Part shown: positions 52,175 to 63,914 of the stretch, in pieces
How the letters are laid out: each line of letters begins with the position of its first letter
Numbering within the stretch: position 1 is the stretch's first letter
Origin: Euwallacea fornicatus
Taxonomy: Eukaryota > Arthropoda > Insecta > Coleoptera > Curculionidae
Reading direction: 5' to 3'
DNA: 64,000 bases
Assembly: GCF_040115645.1 (NCBI RefSeq)
Contig: NW_027096042.1
Location: 124,001-188,000 of the forward strand
Notes under the pieces: model-generated
The model's input: only the letters and a program-made list of their open reading frames with translations
Told to the model about the DNA's origin: nothing
The model's database searches: none
Translations under genes and position numbers: made by a program

Positions 52175-53651
52175 ATAAGGCTTCATTGTATCTTGGTGAG
52201 TTTTCTAGAAAACGAGTAATTTATGTGCACAAACATACTTGTTTCGTGACTTTTCAAGCTATGAACCTACGTAACTTCGGCAAATGTGCTTGAAATTCCG
52301 TCAAAAATTGATCATAGAATCACCTCGTTGAGCTCTTCATCATGACTCAGAAGGCTTCATTGTATCTTGGTGAGTTTTCCAGAAAACGAGTAATTTATGT
52401 GCTCAAACACACATCTTTCGTGACTTTTCAAGCTTTGAACCTCCGTAACTTCGGCAAAGGAGCTCCAACTACCTTCAAAATTTGACCACAGAATCATCTC
52501 GACGAGCTCTTTAACATGACAAATAAGGCTTCATTGTATCTTGGTGAGTTTTCTAGAAAACGAGTGATTTATGTGCACAAACACACTTCGTTCGTGACTT
52601 TTCAAGCTTTGAACCTCCGTAACTTCGGCAAATGAGCTCCAAATCGCTTCAAAATTTTACCACAGAATCACCTCGACGAGCTCTTTAACATGACAAATGA
52701 GGCTTCATTGTATCTTGGTGAGTTTTCCAGAAAACGAGTAATTTATGTGCTCAAACACACATCTTTCGTGACTTTTCAAGATTTGAACCTCCGTAACTTC
52801 GGCAAATGTGCTTCACATTCCGTCAAAAATTGATCATAGAATCACCTCGTTGAGCTCTTCATCATGACTCAGAAGGCTTCATTGTATCTTGGTGAGTTTT
52901 TTAGAAAACGAGTAATTTATGTGCACAAACACACATCTTTCGTGACTTTTCAAGCTTTGAACCTCCGTAACATCGGCAAATGAGCTCCAAATCGCTTCAA
53001 AATTTTACCACAGAATCACCTCGACAAGCTCTTTAACATGACAAATAAGGCTTCATTGTATCTTGGTGAGTTTTCCAGAAAACGAGTAATTTATGTGCAC
53101 AAACACACATCTTTCGTGACTTTTCAAGCTTTGAACCTCCGTAACATCGGCAAATGAGCTCCAAATCACTTCAAAATTTTACCACAGAATCACCTCGACG
53201 AGCTCTTTAACATGACAAATAAGGCTTCATTGTATCTTGGTGAGTTTTCCAGAAAACGAGTAATTTATGTGCACAAACACACTTCTTTCGTGACTTTTCA
53301 AGCTTTGAACCTCCGTAACTTCGGCAAAGGAGCTCCAACTACCTTCAAAATTTTACCACAGAATCACCTCGACGAGCTCTTTAACATGACAAATAAGGCT
53401 TCATTGTATCTTGGTGAGTTTTCCAGAAAACGAGTAATTTATGTGCACAAACACACTTCTTTCGTGACTTTTCAAGCTTTGAACCTCCGTAACTTCGGCA
53501 AAGGAGCTCCAACTACCTTCAAAATTTGACCACAGAATCACCTCGACGAGCTCTTTCACACGACTAAGAAGGCTTCATTGTATCTTGGTGAGTTTTCTAG
53601 AAAACGAGTGATTTATGTGCACAAACACACTTCGTTCGTGACTTTTCAAGC
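52175..53651 (+). repeat. Second spacer block and transition
   Basis: Bases 52,175-53,107 repeat 47,647-48,579, with GAATCATCTCGACG near 52.49 kb and CTCGACAAGCTC near 53.02 kb at an offset of 4,528 bp. The match then breaks in the CA-rich end of a monomer. From there to 53,651 lie A-type monomers with GGAGCTCC or AAATCACTTC. Two adjacent ones (53.21-53.53 kb) happen to lack in-frame stops and give a 105-codon open frame, which I do not call a gene. Confidence 0.8.
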
Positions 53652-55339
53652 TTTGAACCTCCGTAACTTCGGCAAATGAGCTTCAAATACCTTCAAAATT
53701 TTACCACAGAATCACATCGACGAACTCTTTTTAACACAGTTAAGAAGGCTTCATTGTATCTTGGTGAGTTTTCTAGAAAACGAGTGATTTATGTGCACAA
53801 ACACACCTCTTTCGTGACTTTTCAAGCTTTGGACCTCCGTAACTTCGGCAAATGTGCTTCAAATTGCTTAAAAAATTGATCATAGAATCACCTCGTTGAG
53901 CTCTTCATCATGACTCATAAGGCTTCATTGTATCGTGGTGAGTTTTCTAGAAAACGAGTGATTTATGTGCACAAACACACCTCTTTCGTGACTTTTCAAG
54001 CTTTGGACCTCCGTAACTTCGGCAAATGTGCTTCAAATTGCTTAAAAAATTGATCATAGAATCACCTCGTTGAGCTCTTCATCATGACTCATAAGGCTTC
54101 ATTGTATCTTGGTGAGTTTTCTAGAAAACGAGTAATTTATGTGCACAAACATACTTCTTTCGTGACTTTTCAAGTTTTGAACCTACGTAACTTCGGCAAA
54201 GGTGTTTCACATTGCTTAAGAAATTGATCATAGAATCATCTCGTTGAGCTCTTCATCATGACTCATAAGGCTTCATTATATCTTGGTGAGTTTTCTAGAA
54301 AACGAGTAATTTATGTGCTCAACCAAACATCTTTCGTGACTTTTCAAGCTTTGAACCTCCTTAACTACGGCAAATCGGTTCCAAATACCTTCAAAATTTG
54401 GCCAAAGACTCACCTCGATGAGCTCTTTACCATGACTTATAAGGCTTCATTGTAAATTGGTGAGTTTTCTAGAAAACGAGTAATTTATGTGCAAAAACAT
54501 ATTTCTTTCGTGACTTTTCAAGTTTTGAACCTCCGTAACTTCGGCAAAGGAGCTCCAACTACCTTCAAAACTTGATCACAGAATCACCTCGACGAGCTCT
54601 TTCACACGACTAAGAAGGCTTCATTGTATCTTGGTGAGTTTTCTAGAAAACGAGTGATTTATGTGCTCAAACACACATCTTTCGTGACTTTTCAAGTTTT
54701 GAACCTACGTAACTTCGGCAAATGAGCTCCAACTACCTTCAAAATTTTACCACAGAATCACCTCGACGAGCTCTTTAACATGACAAATAAGGCTTCATTG
54801 TATCTTGGTGAGTTTTCTACAAAACGAGTAATTTATGTGCTCAAACACACATCTTTCGTGACTTTTCAAGTTTTGAACCTACGTAACTTCGGCAAATGAG
54901 CTCCAACTACCTTCAAAATTTTACCACAGAATCACCTCGACGAGCTCTTTAACATGACAAATAAGGCTTCATTGTATCTTGGTGAGTTTTCTAGAAAACG
55001 AGTGATTTATGTGCACAAACACACTTCGTTCGTGACTTTTCAAGCTTTGAACCTCCGTAACTTCGGCAAATGAGCTCCAAATCGCTTCAAAATTTTACCA
55101 CAGAATCACCACGACGAGCTCTTTAACATGACAAATAAGGCTTCATTGTATCTTGGTGAGTTTTCTAGAAAACGAGTGATTTATGTGCACAAACACACTT
55201 CGTTCGTGACTTTTCAAGCTTTGAACCTCCGTAACTTCGGCAAATGAGCTCCAAATCGCTTCAAAATTTTACCACAGAATCACCTCGACGAGCTCTTGAA
55301 CATGACAAATAAGGCTTCATTGTATCTTGGTGAGTTTTC
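53652..55339 (+). repeat. 1.69-kb satellite block, copy 1 (2,614-bp spacing)
   Basis: This block matches 56,266-57,953 at an offset of 2,614 bp (15 monomers, two of 176 bp). Markers are CACACCTCTTTCG near 53.81 kb, TTGTATCGTGG near 53.93 kb, AAAGGTGTTTCAC near 54.20 kb, CATTATATCTTGG near 54.28 kb, the first E monomer near 54.36-54.46 kb, TCTACAAAACG near 54.82 kb, CACCACGACGAG near 55.11 kb and GCTCTTGAACATG near 55.30 kb. It holds more private variants per monomer than the left part of the window. Confidence 0.85.
54361..54460 (+). repeat. E-type divergent monomer segment (first of seven)
   Basis: The E haplotype combines AACTACGGCAAATCGG, TTCCAAATACCTTC, TTTGGCCAAAGACTCACC, CTCGATGAGCTC, TTTACCATGACTTAT and TTGTAAATTGGTGAG. 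The last replaces TTGTATCTTGGTGAG. Seven occurrences lie near 54.36, 55.93, 56.97, 60.11, 62.55, 63.42 and 63.60 kb, and none is left of 54 kb. It differs from A and B at more positions than they differ from each other. Confidence 0.88.
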
Positions 55340-56265
55340 CAGAAAACGAGTAATTTATGTGCTCAAACACACATCTTTCGTGACTTTTCAAGATTTGAAC
55401 CTCCGTAACTTCGGCAAATGTGCTTCACATTCCGTCAAAAATTGATCATAGAATCACCTCGTTGAGCTCTTCATCATGACTCAGAAGGCTTCATTGTATC
55501 TTGGTGAGTTTTTTAGAAAACGAGTAATTTATGTGCACAAACACACATCTTTCGTGACTTTTCAAGCTTTGAACCTCCGTAACTTCGGCAAATGAGCTTC
55601 AAATACCTTCAAAATTTTACCACAGAATCACATCGACGAACTCTTTTTAACACAGTTAAGAAGGCTTCATTGTATCTTGGTGAGTTTTCTAGAAAACGAG
55701 TGATTTATGTGCACTAACACACTTCTTTCGTGACTTTTCAAGCTTTGGACCTCCGTAACTTCGGCAAATGTGCTTCAAATTGCTTATAAAATTGATCATA
55801 GAATCACCTCGTTGAGCTCTTCATCATGACTCAGAAGGCTTCATTGTATCTTGGTGAGTTTTTTAGAAAACGAGTAATTTATGTGCACAAACACACATCT
55901 TTCGTGACTTTTCAAGCTTTGAACCTCCGTAACTACGGCAAATCGGTTCCAAATACCTTCAAAATTTGGCCAAAGACTCACCTCGATGAGCTCTTTACCA
56001 TGACTTATAAGGCTTCATTGTAAATTGGTGAGTTTTCTAGAAAACGAGTAATTTATGTGCTCAAACACATACCTTTCGTGACTTTTCAAGCTTTGAACCA
56101 CCTTAACTCCGGCAAATGAGCTCCAAATCGCTTCAAAATTTTACCACAGAATCACCTCGACGAGCTCTTTAACATGACAAATAAGGCTTCATTGTATCTT
56201 GGTGAGTTTTCTAGAAAACGAGTGATTTATGTGCTCAAACACACTTCGTTCGTGACTTTTCAAGT
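55340..56265 (+). repeat. E-containing satellite segment, first occurrence
   Basis: This segment carries GTGCACTAACACAC near 55.71 kb, TGCTTATAAAATTG near 55.78 kb, an E monomer (about 55.93-56.03 kb) and then CACATACCTTTCG with CCACCTTAACTCCGG near 56.07-56.11 kb. The same order returns near 59.8-60.3 kb (offset 4,180 bp) and 62.3-62.75 kb (offset another 2,440 bp), so this E-containing module has been copied at least three times. Confidence 0.82.
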
Positions 56266-57953
56266 TTTGAACCTCCGTAACTTCGGCAAATGAGCTTCAA
56301 ATACCTTCAAAATTTTACCACAGAATCACATCGACGAACTCTTTTTAACACAGTTAAGAAGGCTTCATTGTATCTTGGTGAGTTTTCTAGAAAACGAGTG
56401 ATTTATGTGCACAAACACACCTCTTTCGTGACTTTTCAAGCTTTGGACCTCCGTAACTTCGGCAAATGTGCTTCAAATTGCTTAAAAAATTGATCATAGA
56501 ATCACCTCGTTGAGCTCTTCATCATGACTCATAAGGCTTCATTGTATCGTGGTGAGTTTTCTAGAAAACGAGTGATTTATGTGCACAAACACACCTCTTT
56601 CGTGACTTTTCAAGCTTTGGACCTCCGTAACTTCGGCAAATGTGCTTCAAATTGCTTAAAAAATTGATCATAGAATCACCTCGTTGAGCTCTTCATCATG
56701 ACTCATAAGGCTTCATTGTATCTTGGTGAGTTTTCTAGAAAACGAGTAATTTATGTGCACAAACATACTTCTTTCGTGACTTTTCAAGTTTTGAACCTAC
56801 GTAACTTCGGCAAAGGTGTTTCACATTGCTTAAGAAATTGATCATAGAATCATCTCGTTGAGCTCTTCATCATGACTCATAAGGCTTCATTATATCTTGG
56901 TGAGTTTTCTAGAAAACGAGTAATTTATGTGCTCAACCAAACATCTTTCGTGACTTTTCAAGCTTTGAACCTCCTTAACTACGGCAAATCGGTTCCAAAT
57001 ACCTTCAAAATTTGGCCAAAGACTCACCTCGATGAGCTCTTTACCATGACTTATAAGGCTTCATTGTAAATTGGTGAGTTTTCTAGAAAACGAGTAATTT
57101 ATGTGCAAAAACATATTTCTTTCGTGACTTTTCAAGTTTTGAACCTCCGTAACTTCGGCAAAGGAGCTCCAACTACCTTCAAAACTTGATCACAGAATCA
57201 CCTCGACGAGCTCTTTCACACGACTAAGAAGGCTTCATTGTATCTTGGTGAGTTTTCTAGAAAACGAGTGATTTATGTGCTCAAACACACATCTTTCGTG
57301 ACTTTTCAAGTTTTGAACCTACGTAACTTCGGCAAATGAGCTCCAACTACCTTCAAAATTTTACCACAGAATCACCTCGACGAGCTCTTTAACATGACAA
57401 ATAAGGCTTCATTGTATCTTGGTGAGTTTTCTACAAAACGAGTAATTTATGTGCTCAAACACACATCTTTCGTGACTTTTCAAGTTTTGAACCTACGTAA
57501 CTTCGGCAAATGAGCTCCAACTACCTTCAAAATTTTACCACAGAATCACCTCGACGAGCTCTTTAACATGACAAATAAGGCTTCATTGTATCTTGGTGAG
57601 TTTTCTAGAAAACGAGTGATTTATGTGCACAAACACACTTCGTTCGTGACTTTTCAAGCTTTGAACCTCCGTAACTTCGGCAAATGAGCTCCAAATCGCT
57701 TCAAAATTTTACCACAGAATCACCACGACGAGCTCTTTAACATGACAAATAAGGCTTCATTGTATCTTGGTGAGTTTTCTAGAAAACGAGTGATTTATGT
57801 GCACAAACACACTTCGTTCGTGACTTTTCAAGCTTTGAACCTCCGTAACTTCGGCAAATGAGCTCCAAATCGCTTCAAAATTTTACCACAGAATCACCTC
57901 GACGAGCTCTTGAACATGACAAATAAGGCTTCATTGTATCTTGGTGAGTTTTC
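56266..57953 (+). repeat. 1.69-kb satellite block, copy 2
   Basis: This is a near-exact copy of 53,652-55,339, with TTGTATCGTGG near 56.55 kb, AAAGGTGTTTCAC near 56.81 kb, an E monomer near 56.97-57.07 kb, TCTACAAAACG near 57.43 kb, CACCACGACGAG near 57.72 kb and GCTCTTGAACATG near 57.91 kb. The match ends at 57,954, where TTTTCTAG replaces TTTTCCAG. Confidence 0.85.
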
Positions 57954-59242
57954 TAGAAAACGAGTAATTTATGTGCTCAAACACACATCTTTCGTGACTT
58001 TTCAAGTTTTGAACCTACGTAACTTCGGCAAATGAGCTCCAACTACCTTCAAAATTTTACCACAGAATCACCTCGACGAGCTCTTTAACATGACAAATAA
58101 GGCTTCATTGTATCTTGGTGAGTTTTCCAGAAAACGAGTAATTTATGTGCTCAAACACACATCTTTCGTGACTTTTCAAGATTTGAACCTCCGTAACTTC
58201 GGCAAATGTGCTTCAAATTCCGTCAAAAATTGATCATAGAATCACCTCGTTGAGCTCTTCATCATGACTCAGAAGGCTTCATTGTATCTTGGTGAGTTTT
58301 CTAGAAAACGAGTAATTTATGTGCACAAACATACTTCTTTCGTGACTTTTCAAGTTTTGAACCTACGTAACTTCGGCAAATGAGCTCCAACTACCTTCAA
58401 AATTTTACCACAGAATCACCTCGACGAGCTCTTTAACATGACAAATAAGGCTTCATTGTATCTTGGTGAGTTTTCCAGAAAACGAGTAATTTATGTGCTC
58501 AAACACACATCTTTCGTGACTTTTCAAGATTTGAACCTCCGTAACTTCGGCAAATGTGCTTCACATTCCGTCAAAAATTGATCATAGAATCACCTCGTTG
58601 AGCTCTTCATCATGACTCAGAAGGCTTCATTGTATCTTGGTGAGTTTTTTAGAAAACGAGTAATTTATGTGCACAAACACACATCTTTCGTGACTTTTCA
58701 AGCTTTGAACCTCCGTAACATCGGCAAATGAGCTCCAAATCGCTTCAAAATTTTACCACAGAATCACCTCGACGAGCTCTTTAACATGACAAATAAGGCT
58801 TCATTGTATCTTGGTGAGTTTTCTAGAAAACGAGTAATTTATGTGCTCAAACACACATCTTTCGTGACTTTTCAAGTTTTGAACCTACGTAATTTCGGCA
58901 AATGAGCTCCAACTACCTTCAAAATTTTACCACAGAATCACCTCGACGAGCTCTTTAACATGACAAATAAGGCTTCATTGTATCTTGGTGAGTTTTCCAG
59001 AAAACGAGTAATTTATGTGCTCAAACACACATCTTTCGTGACTTTTCAAGATTTGAACCTCCGTAACTTCGGCAAATGTGCTTCACATTCCGTCAAAAAT
59101 TGATCATAGAATCACCTCGTTGAGCTCTTCATCATGACTCAGAAGGCTTCATTGTATCTTGGTGAGTTTTTTAGAAAACGAGTAATTTATGTGCACAAAC
59201 ACACATCTTTCGTGACTTTTCAAGGTTTGAACCTCCGTAACA
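57954..59242 (+). repeat. A/A/B satellite segment with 522-bp periodicity
   Basis: Monomers with CAAGTTTTGAACCTACG, CAAGATTTGAACCTCC plus CACATTCCGTC, and CCGTAACATCGG plus AAATCGCTTC follow each other. The CAAGATTTG marker lies near 58.18, 58.53 and 59.05 kb, so a 348-bp step precedes a 522-bp step. Private changes are GTAATTTCGGC near 58.89 kb and CAAGGTTTGAACC near 59.22 kb. No other sequence is present. Confidence 0.78.
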
Positions 59243-61084
59243 TCGGCAAATGAGCTCCAAATCGCTTCAAAATTTTACCACAGAATCACCTCGACGAGCT
59301 CTTTAACATGACAAATAAGGCTTCATTGTATCTTGGTGAGTTTTCCAGAAAACGAGTAATTTATGTGCAAAAACATACTTCTTTCGTGACTTTTCAAGTT
59401 TTGAACCTCCGTAACTTCGGCAAAGGAGCTCCAACTACCTTCAAAATTTGACCACAGAATCACCTCGACGAGCTCTTCATCATGACTCAGAAGGCTTCAT
59501 TGTATCTTGGTGAGTTTTTTAGAAAACGAGTAATTTATGTGCACAAACACACATCTTTCGTGACTTTTCAAGCTTTGAACCTCCGTAACATCGGCAAATG
59601 AGCTCCAAATCGCTTCAAAATTTTACCACAGAATCACCTCGACGAGCTCTTTAACATGACAAATAAGGCTTCATTGTATCTTGGTGAGTTTTCTAGAAAA
59701 CGAGTGATTTATGTGCACAAACACACTTCGTTCGTGACTTTTCAAGCTTTGAACCTCCGTAACTTCGGCAAATGAGCTTCAAATACCTTCAAAATTTTAC
59801 CACAGAATCACATCGACGAACTCTTTTTAACACAGTTAAGAAGGCTTCATTGTATCTTGGTGAGTTTTCTAGAAAACGAGTGATTTATGTGCACTAACAC
59901 ACTTCTTTCGTGACTTTTCAAGCTTTGGACCTCCGTAACTTCGGCAAATGTGCTTCAAATTGCTTATAAAATTGATCATAGAATCACCTCGTTGAGCTCT
60001 TCATCATGACTCAGAAGGCTTCATTGTATCTTGGTGAGTTTTTTAGAAAACGAGTAATTTATGTGCACAAACACACATCTTTCGTGACTTTTCAAGCTTT
60101 GAACCTCCGTAACTACGGCAAATCGGTTCCAAATACCTTCAAAATTTGGCCAAAGACTCACCTCGATGAGCTCTTTACCATGACTTATAAGGCTTCATTG
60201 TAAATTGGTGAGTTTTCTAGAAAACGAGTAATTTATGTGCTCAAACACATACCTTTCGTGACTTTTCAAGCTTTGAACCACCTTAACTCCGGCAAATGAG
60301 CTCCAAATCGCTTCAAAATTTTACCACAGAATCACCTCGACGAGCTCTTTAACATGACAAATAAGGCTTCATTGTATCTTCGTGAGTTTTCTAGAAAACG
60401 AGTGATTTATGTGCACAAACACACTTCGTTCGTGACTTTTCAAGTTTTGAACCTCCGTAACTTCGGCAAATGAGCTTCAAATACCTTCAAAATTTTACCA
60501 CAGAATCACATCGACGAACTCTTTTTAACACAGTTAAGAAGGCTTCATTGTATCTTGGTGAGTTTTCTAGAAAACGAGTGATTTATGTGCACAAACACAC
60601 TTCGTTCGTGACTTTTCAAGTTTTGAACCTCCGTAACTTCGGCAAATGAGCTTCAAATACCTTCAAAATTTTACCACAGAATCACATCGACGAACTCTTT
60701 TTAACACAGTTAAGAAGGCTTCATTGTATCGTGGTGAGTTTTCTAGAAAACGAGTGATTTATGTGCACAAACACACCTCTTTCGTGACTTTTCAAGCTTT
60801 GGACCTCCGTAACTTCGGCAAATGTGCTTCAAATTGCTTAAAAAATTGATCATAGAATCACCTCGTTGAGCTCTTCATCATGACTCATAAGGCTTCATTG
60901 TATCTTGGTGAGTTTTCTAGAAAACGAGTAATTTATGTGCACAAACATACTTCTTTCGTGACTTTTCAAGTTTTGAACCTACGTAACTTCGGCAAAGGTG
61001 TTTCACATTGCTTAAGAAATTGATCATAGAATCATCTCGTTGAGCTCTTCATCATGACTCATAAGGCTTCATTATATCTTGGTG
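59243..61084 (+). repeat. Satellite block, copy 1 (2,440-bp spacing)
   Basis: This block matches 61,683-63,348 at an offset of 2,440 bp, falling to 2,264 bp after 60.6 kb. It contains the A/B hybrid CTCGACGAGCTCTTCATC near 59.47 kb, GTGCACTAACACAC near 59.89 kb, an E monomer near 60.11-60.21 kb, TATCTTCGTGAG near 60.38 kb and TATCGTGGTGAG near 60.73 kb. It has one more 176-bp D monomer than its copy: two adjacent ones at 60,429-60,604 and 60,605-60,780. Confidence 0.85.
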
Positions 61085-61682
61085 AGTTTTCCAGAAAACG
61101 AGTAATTTATGTGCACAAACACACTTCTTTCGTGACTTTTCAAGCTTTGGACCTCCGTAACTTCGGCAAATGTGCTTCAAATTGCTTAAAAAATTGATCA
61201 TAGAATCACCTCGTTGAGCTCTTCATCATGACTCATAAGGCTTCATTGTATCTTGGTGAGTTTTCTAGAAAACGAGTAATTTATGTGCACAAACAAACTT
61301 CTTTCGTGACTTTTCAAGTTTTGAACCTCCGTAACTTCGGCAAATGTGCTTCAAATTCCGTCAAAAATTGATCATAGAATCACCTCGTTGAGCTCTTCAT
61401 CATGACTCAGAAGGCTTCATTGTATCTTGGTGAGTTTTTTAGAAAACGAGTAATTTATGTGCTCAAACACATCTTTCGTGACTTTTCAAGCTTTGAACCT
61501 CCGTAACTTCGGCAAATGTGCTTCAAATTCCGTCAAAAATTGATCATAGAATCACCTCGTTGAGCTCTTCATCATGACTCAGAAGGCTTCATTGTATCTT
61601 GGTGAGTTTTTTAGAAAACGAGTAATTTATGTGCACAAACACACATCTTTCGTGACTTTTCAAGCTTTGAACCTCCGTAACT
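61085..61682 (+). repeat. Linker of B-type monomers
   Basis: This linker joins the two 2,440-bp-spaced blocks. It is unusually rich in B-type monomers: TGTGCTTC follows CGGCAAA three times in a row, near 61.17, 61.35 and 61.52 kb, with ATTGCTTA once and ATTCCGTC twice. It contains the 172-bp monomer and a private CAAACAAACTTC near 61.29 kb. Confidence 0.78.
61303..61474 (+). repeat. 172-bp monomer with a 2-bp deletion
   Basis: The CA-rich monomer end reads GCTCAAACACATCTTTCG where others have GCTCAAACACACATCTTTCG, a loss of one AC unit. The step between TTCGTGACTT landmarks is therefore 172 bp (61,303 to 61,475). It is the only shortened monomer in the window and fits simple slippage in the short CA run. 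Confidence 0.9.
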
Positions 61683-63348
61683 TCGGCAAATGAGCTCCAA
61701 ATCGCTTCAAAATTTTACCACAGAATCACCTCGACGAGCTCTTTAACATGACAAATAAGGCTTCATTGTATCTTGGTGAGTTTTCCAGAAAACGAGTAAT
61801 TTATGTGCAAAAACATACTTCTTTCGTGACTTTTCAAGTTTTGAACCTCCGTAACTTCGGCAAAGGAGCTCCAACTACCTTCAAAATTTGACCACAGAAT
61901 CACCTCGACGAGCTCTTCATCATGACTCAGAAGGCTTCATTGTATCTTGGTGAGTTTTTTAGAAAACGAGTAATTTATGTGCACAAACACACATCTTTCG
62001 TGACTTTTCAAGCTTTGAACCTCCGTAACATCGGCAAATGAGCTCCAAATCGCTTCAAAATTTTACCACAGAATCACCTCGACGAGCTCTTTAACATGAC
62101 AAATAAGGCTTCATTGTATCTTGGTGAGTTTTCTAGAAAACGAGTGATTTATGTGCACAAACACACTTCGTTCGTGACTTTTCAAGCTTTGAACCTCCGT
62201 AACTTCGGCAAATGAGCTTCAAATACCTTCAAAATTTTACCACAGAATCACATCGACGAACTCTTTTTAACACAGTTAAGAAGGCTTCATTGTATCTTGG
62301 TGAGTTTTTTAGAAAACGAGTGATTTATGTGCACTAACACACTTCTTTCGTGACTTTTCAAGCTTTGGACCTCCGTAACTTCGGCAAATGTGCTTCAAAT
62401 TGCTTATAAAATTGATCATAGAATCACCTCGTTGAGCTCTTCATCATGACTCAGAAGGCTTCATTGTATCTTGGTGAGTTTTTTAGAAAACGAGTAATTT
62501 ATGTGCACAAACACACATCTTTCGTGACTTTTCAAGCTTTGAACCTCCGTAACTACGGCAAATCGGTTCCAAATACCTTCAAAATTTGGCCAAAGACTCA
62601 CCTCGATGAGCTCTTTACCATGACTTATAAGGCTTCATTGTAAATTGGTGAGTTTTCTAGAAAACGAGTAATTTATGTGCTCAAACACATACCTTTCGTG
62701 ACTTTTCAAGCTTTGAACCACCTTAACTCCGGCAAATGAGCTCCAAATCGCTTCAAAATTTTACCACAGAATCACCTCGACGAGCTCTTTAACATGACAA
62801 ATAAGGCTTCATTGTATCTTCGTGAGTTTTCTAGAAAACGAGTGATTTATGTGCACAAACACACTTCGTTCGTGACTTTTCAAGTTTTGAACCTCCGTAA
62901 CTTCGGCAAATGAGCTTCAAATACCTTCAAAATTTTACCACAGAATCACATCGACGAACTCTTTTTAACACAGTTAAGAAGGCTTCATTGTATCGTGGTG
63001 AGTTTTCTAGAAAACGAGTGATTTATGTGCACAAACACACCTCTTTCGTGACTTTTCAAGCTTTGGACCTCCGTAACTTCGGCAAATGTGCTTCAAATTG
63101 CTTAAAAAATTGATCATAGAATCACCTCGTTGAGCTCTTCATCATGACTCATAAGGCTTCATTGTATCTTGGTGAGTTTTCTAGAAAACGAGTAATTTAT
63201 GTGCACAAACATACTTCTTTCGTGACTTTTCAAGTTTTGAACCTACGTAACTTCGGCAAAGGTGTTTCACATTGCTTAAGAAATTGATCATAGAATCATC
63301 TCGTTGAGCTCTTCATCATGACTCATAAGGCTTCATTATATCTTGGTG
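61683..63348 (+). repeat. Satellite block, copy 2
   Basis: This repeats 59,243-61,084 without the extra D monomer. It has the A/B hybrid near 61.91 kb, GTGCACTAACACAC near 62.33 kb (here after TTTTTTAG instead of TTTTCTAG near 62.3 kb), an E monomer near 62.55-62.65 kb, TATCTTCGTGAG near 62.82 kb, TATCGTGGTGAG near 62.99 kb and AAAGGTGTTTCAC near 63.26 kb. Confidence 0.85.
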
Positions 63349-63914
63349 AGTTTTCTAGAAAACGAGTAATTTATGTGCTCAACCAAACATCTTTCGTGAC
63401 TTTTCAAGCTTTGAACCTCCTTAACTACGGCAAATCGGTTCCAAATACCTTCAAAATTTGGCCAAAGACTCACCTCGATGAGCTCTTTACCATGACTTAT
63501 AAGGCTTCATTGTAAATTGGTGAGTTTTCTAGAAAACGAGTAATTTATGTGCTCAAACACATACCTTTCGTGACTTTTCAAGCTTTGAACCACCTTAACT
63601 CCGGCAAATTGGTTCCAAATACCTTCAAAATTTGGCCAAAGACTCACCTCGATGAGCTCTTTACCATGACTTATAAGGCTTCATTGTAAATTGGTGAGTT
63701 TTCTAGAAAACGAGTAATTTATTTGCTCATAAACACATCTTTCGTGACTTTTCAAGCTTTGAACCTCCTTAACTCAGGCAAATGGGCTCCGATTACCTTC
63801 AAAATTTTACCACAGAATCACCTCAACGAGCTCTTTAACATGACAAATGAGGCTTCATTGTATCTTGGTGAGTTTTCCAGAAAACGAGTAATTTATGTGC
63901 ACAAACACACTTCT
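63349..63914 (+). repeat. Divergent monomers at the right end
   Basis: Two E-type segments follow each other (about 63.42-63.52 and 63.60-63.69 kb), the only place where they are adjacent. The second carries CCGGCAAATTGGTTCC instead of CGGCAAATCGGTTCC. Next come private changes not seen elsewhere: TTTATTTGCTCATAAAC near 63.72 kb, CTCCTTAACTCAGGC near 63.77 kb and AAATGGGCTCCGATTACC near 63.78 kb. Canonical sequence resumes near 63.84 kb. This is the most divergent stretch of the window. Confidence 0.82.

Noticed and set aside
53212..53529. 105-codon open frame as a possible gene
   Set aside because: It covers nearly two satellite monomers and its product is the same ~58-residue stretch repeated. 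The frame is open only because two stop sites carry variant bases; there is no independent start context, domain or flanking gene structure.
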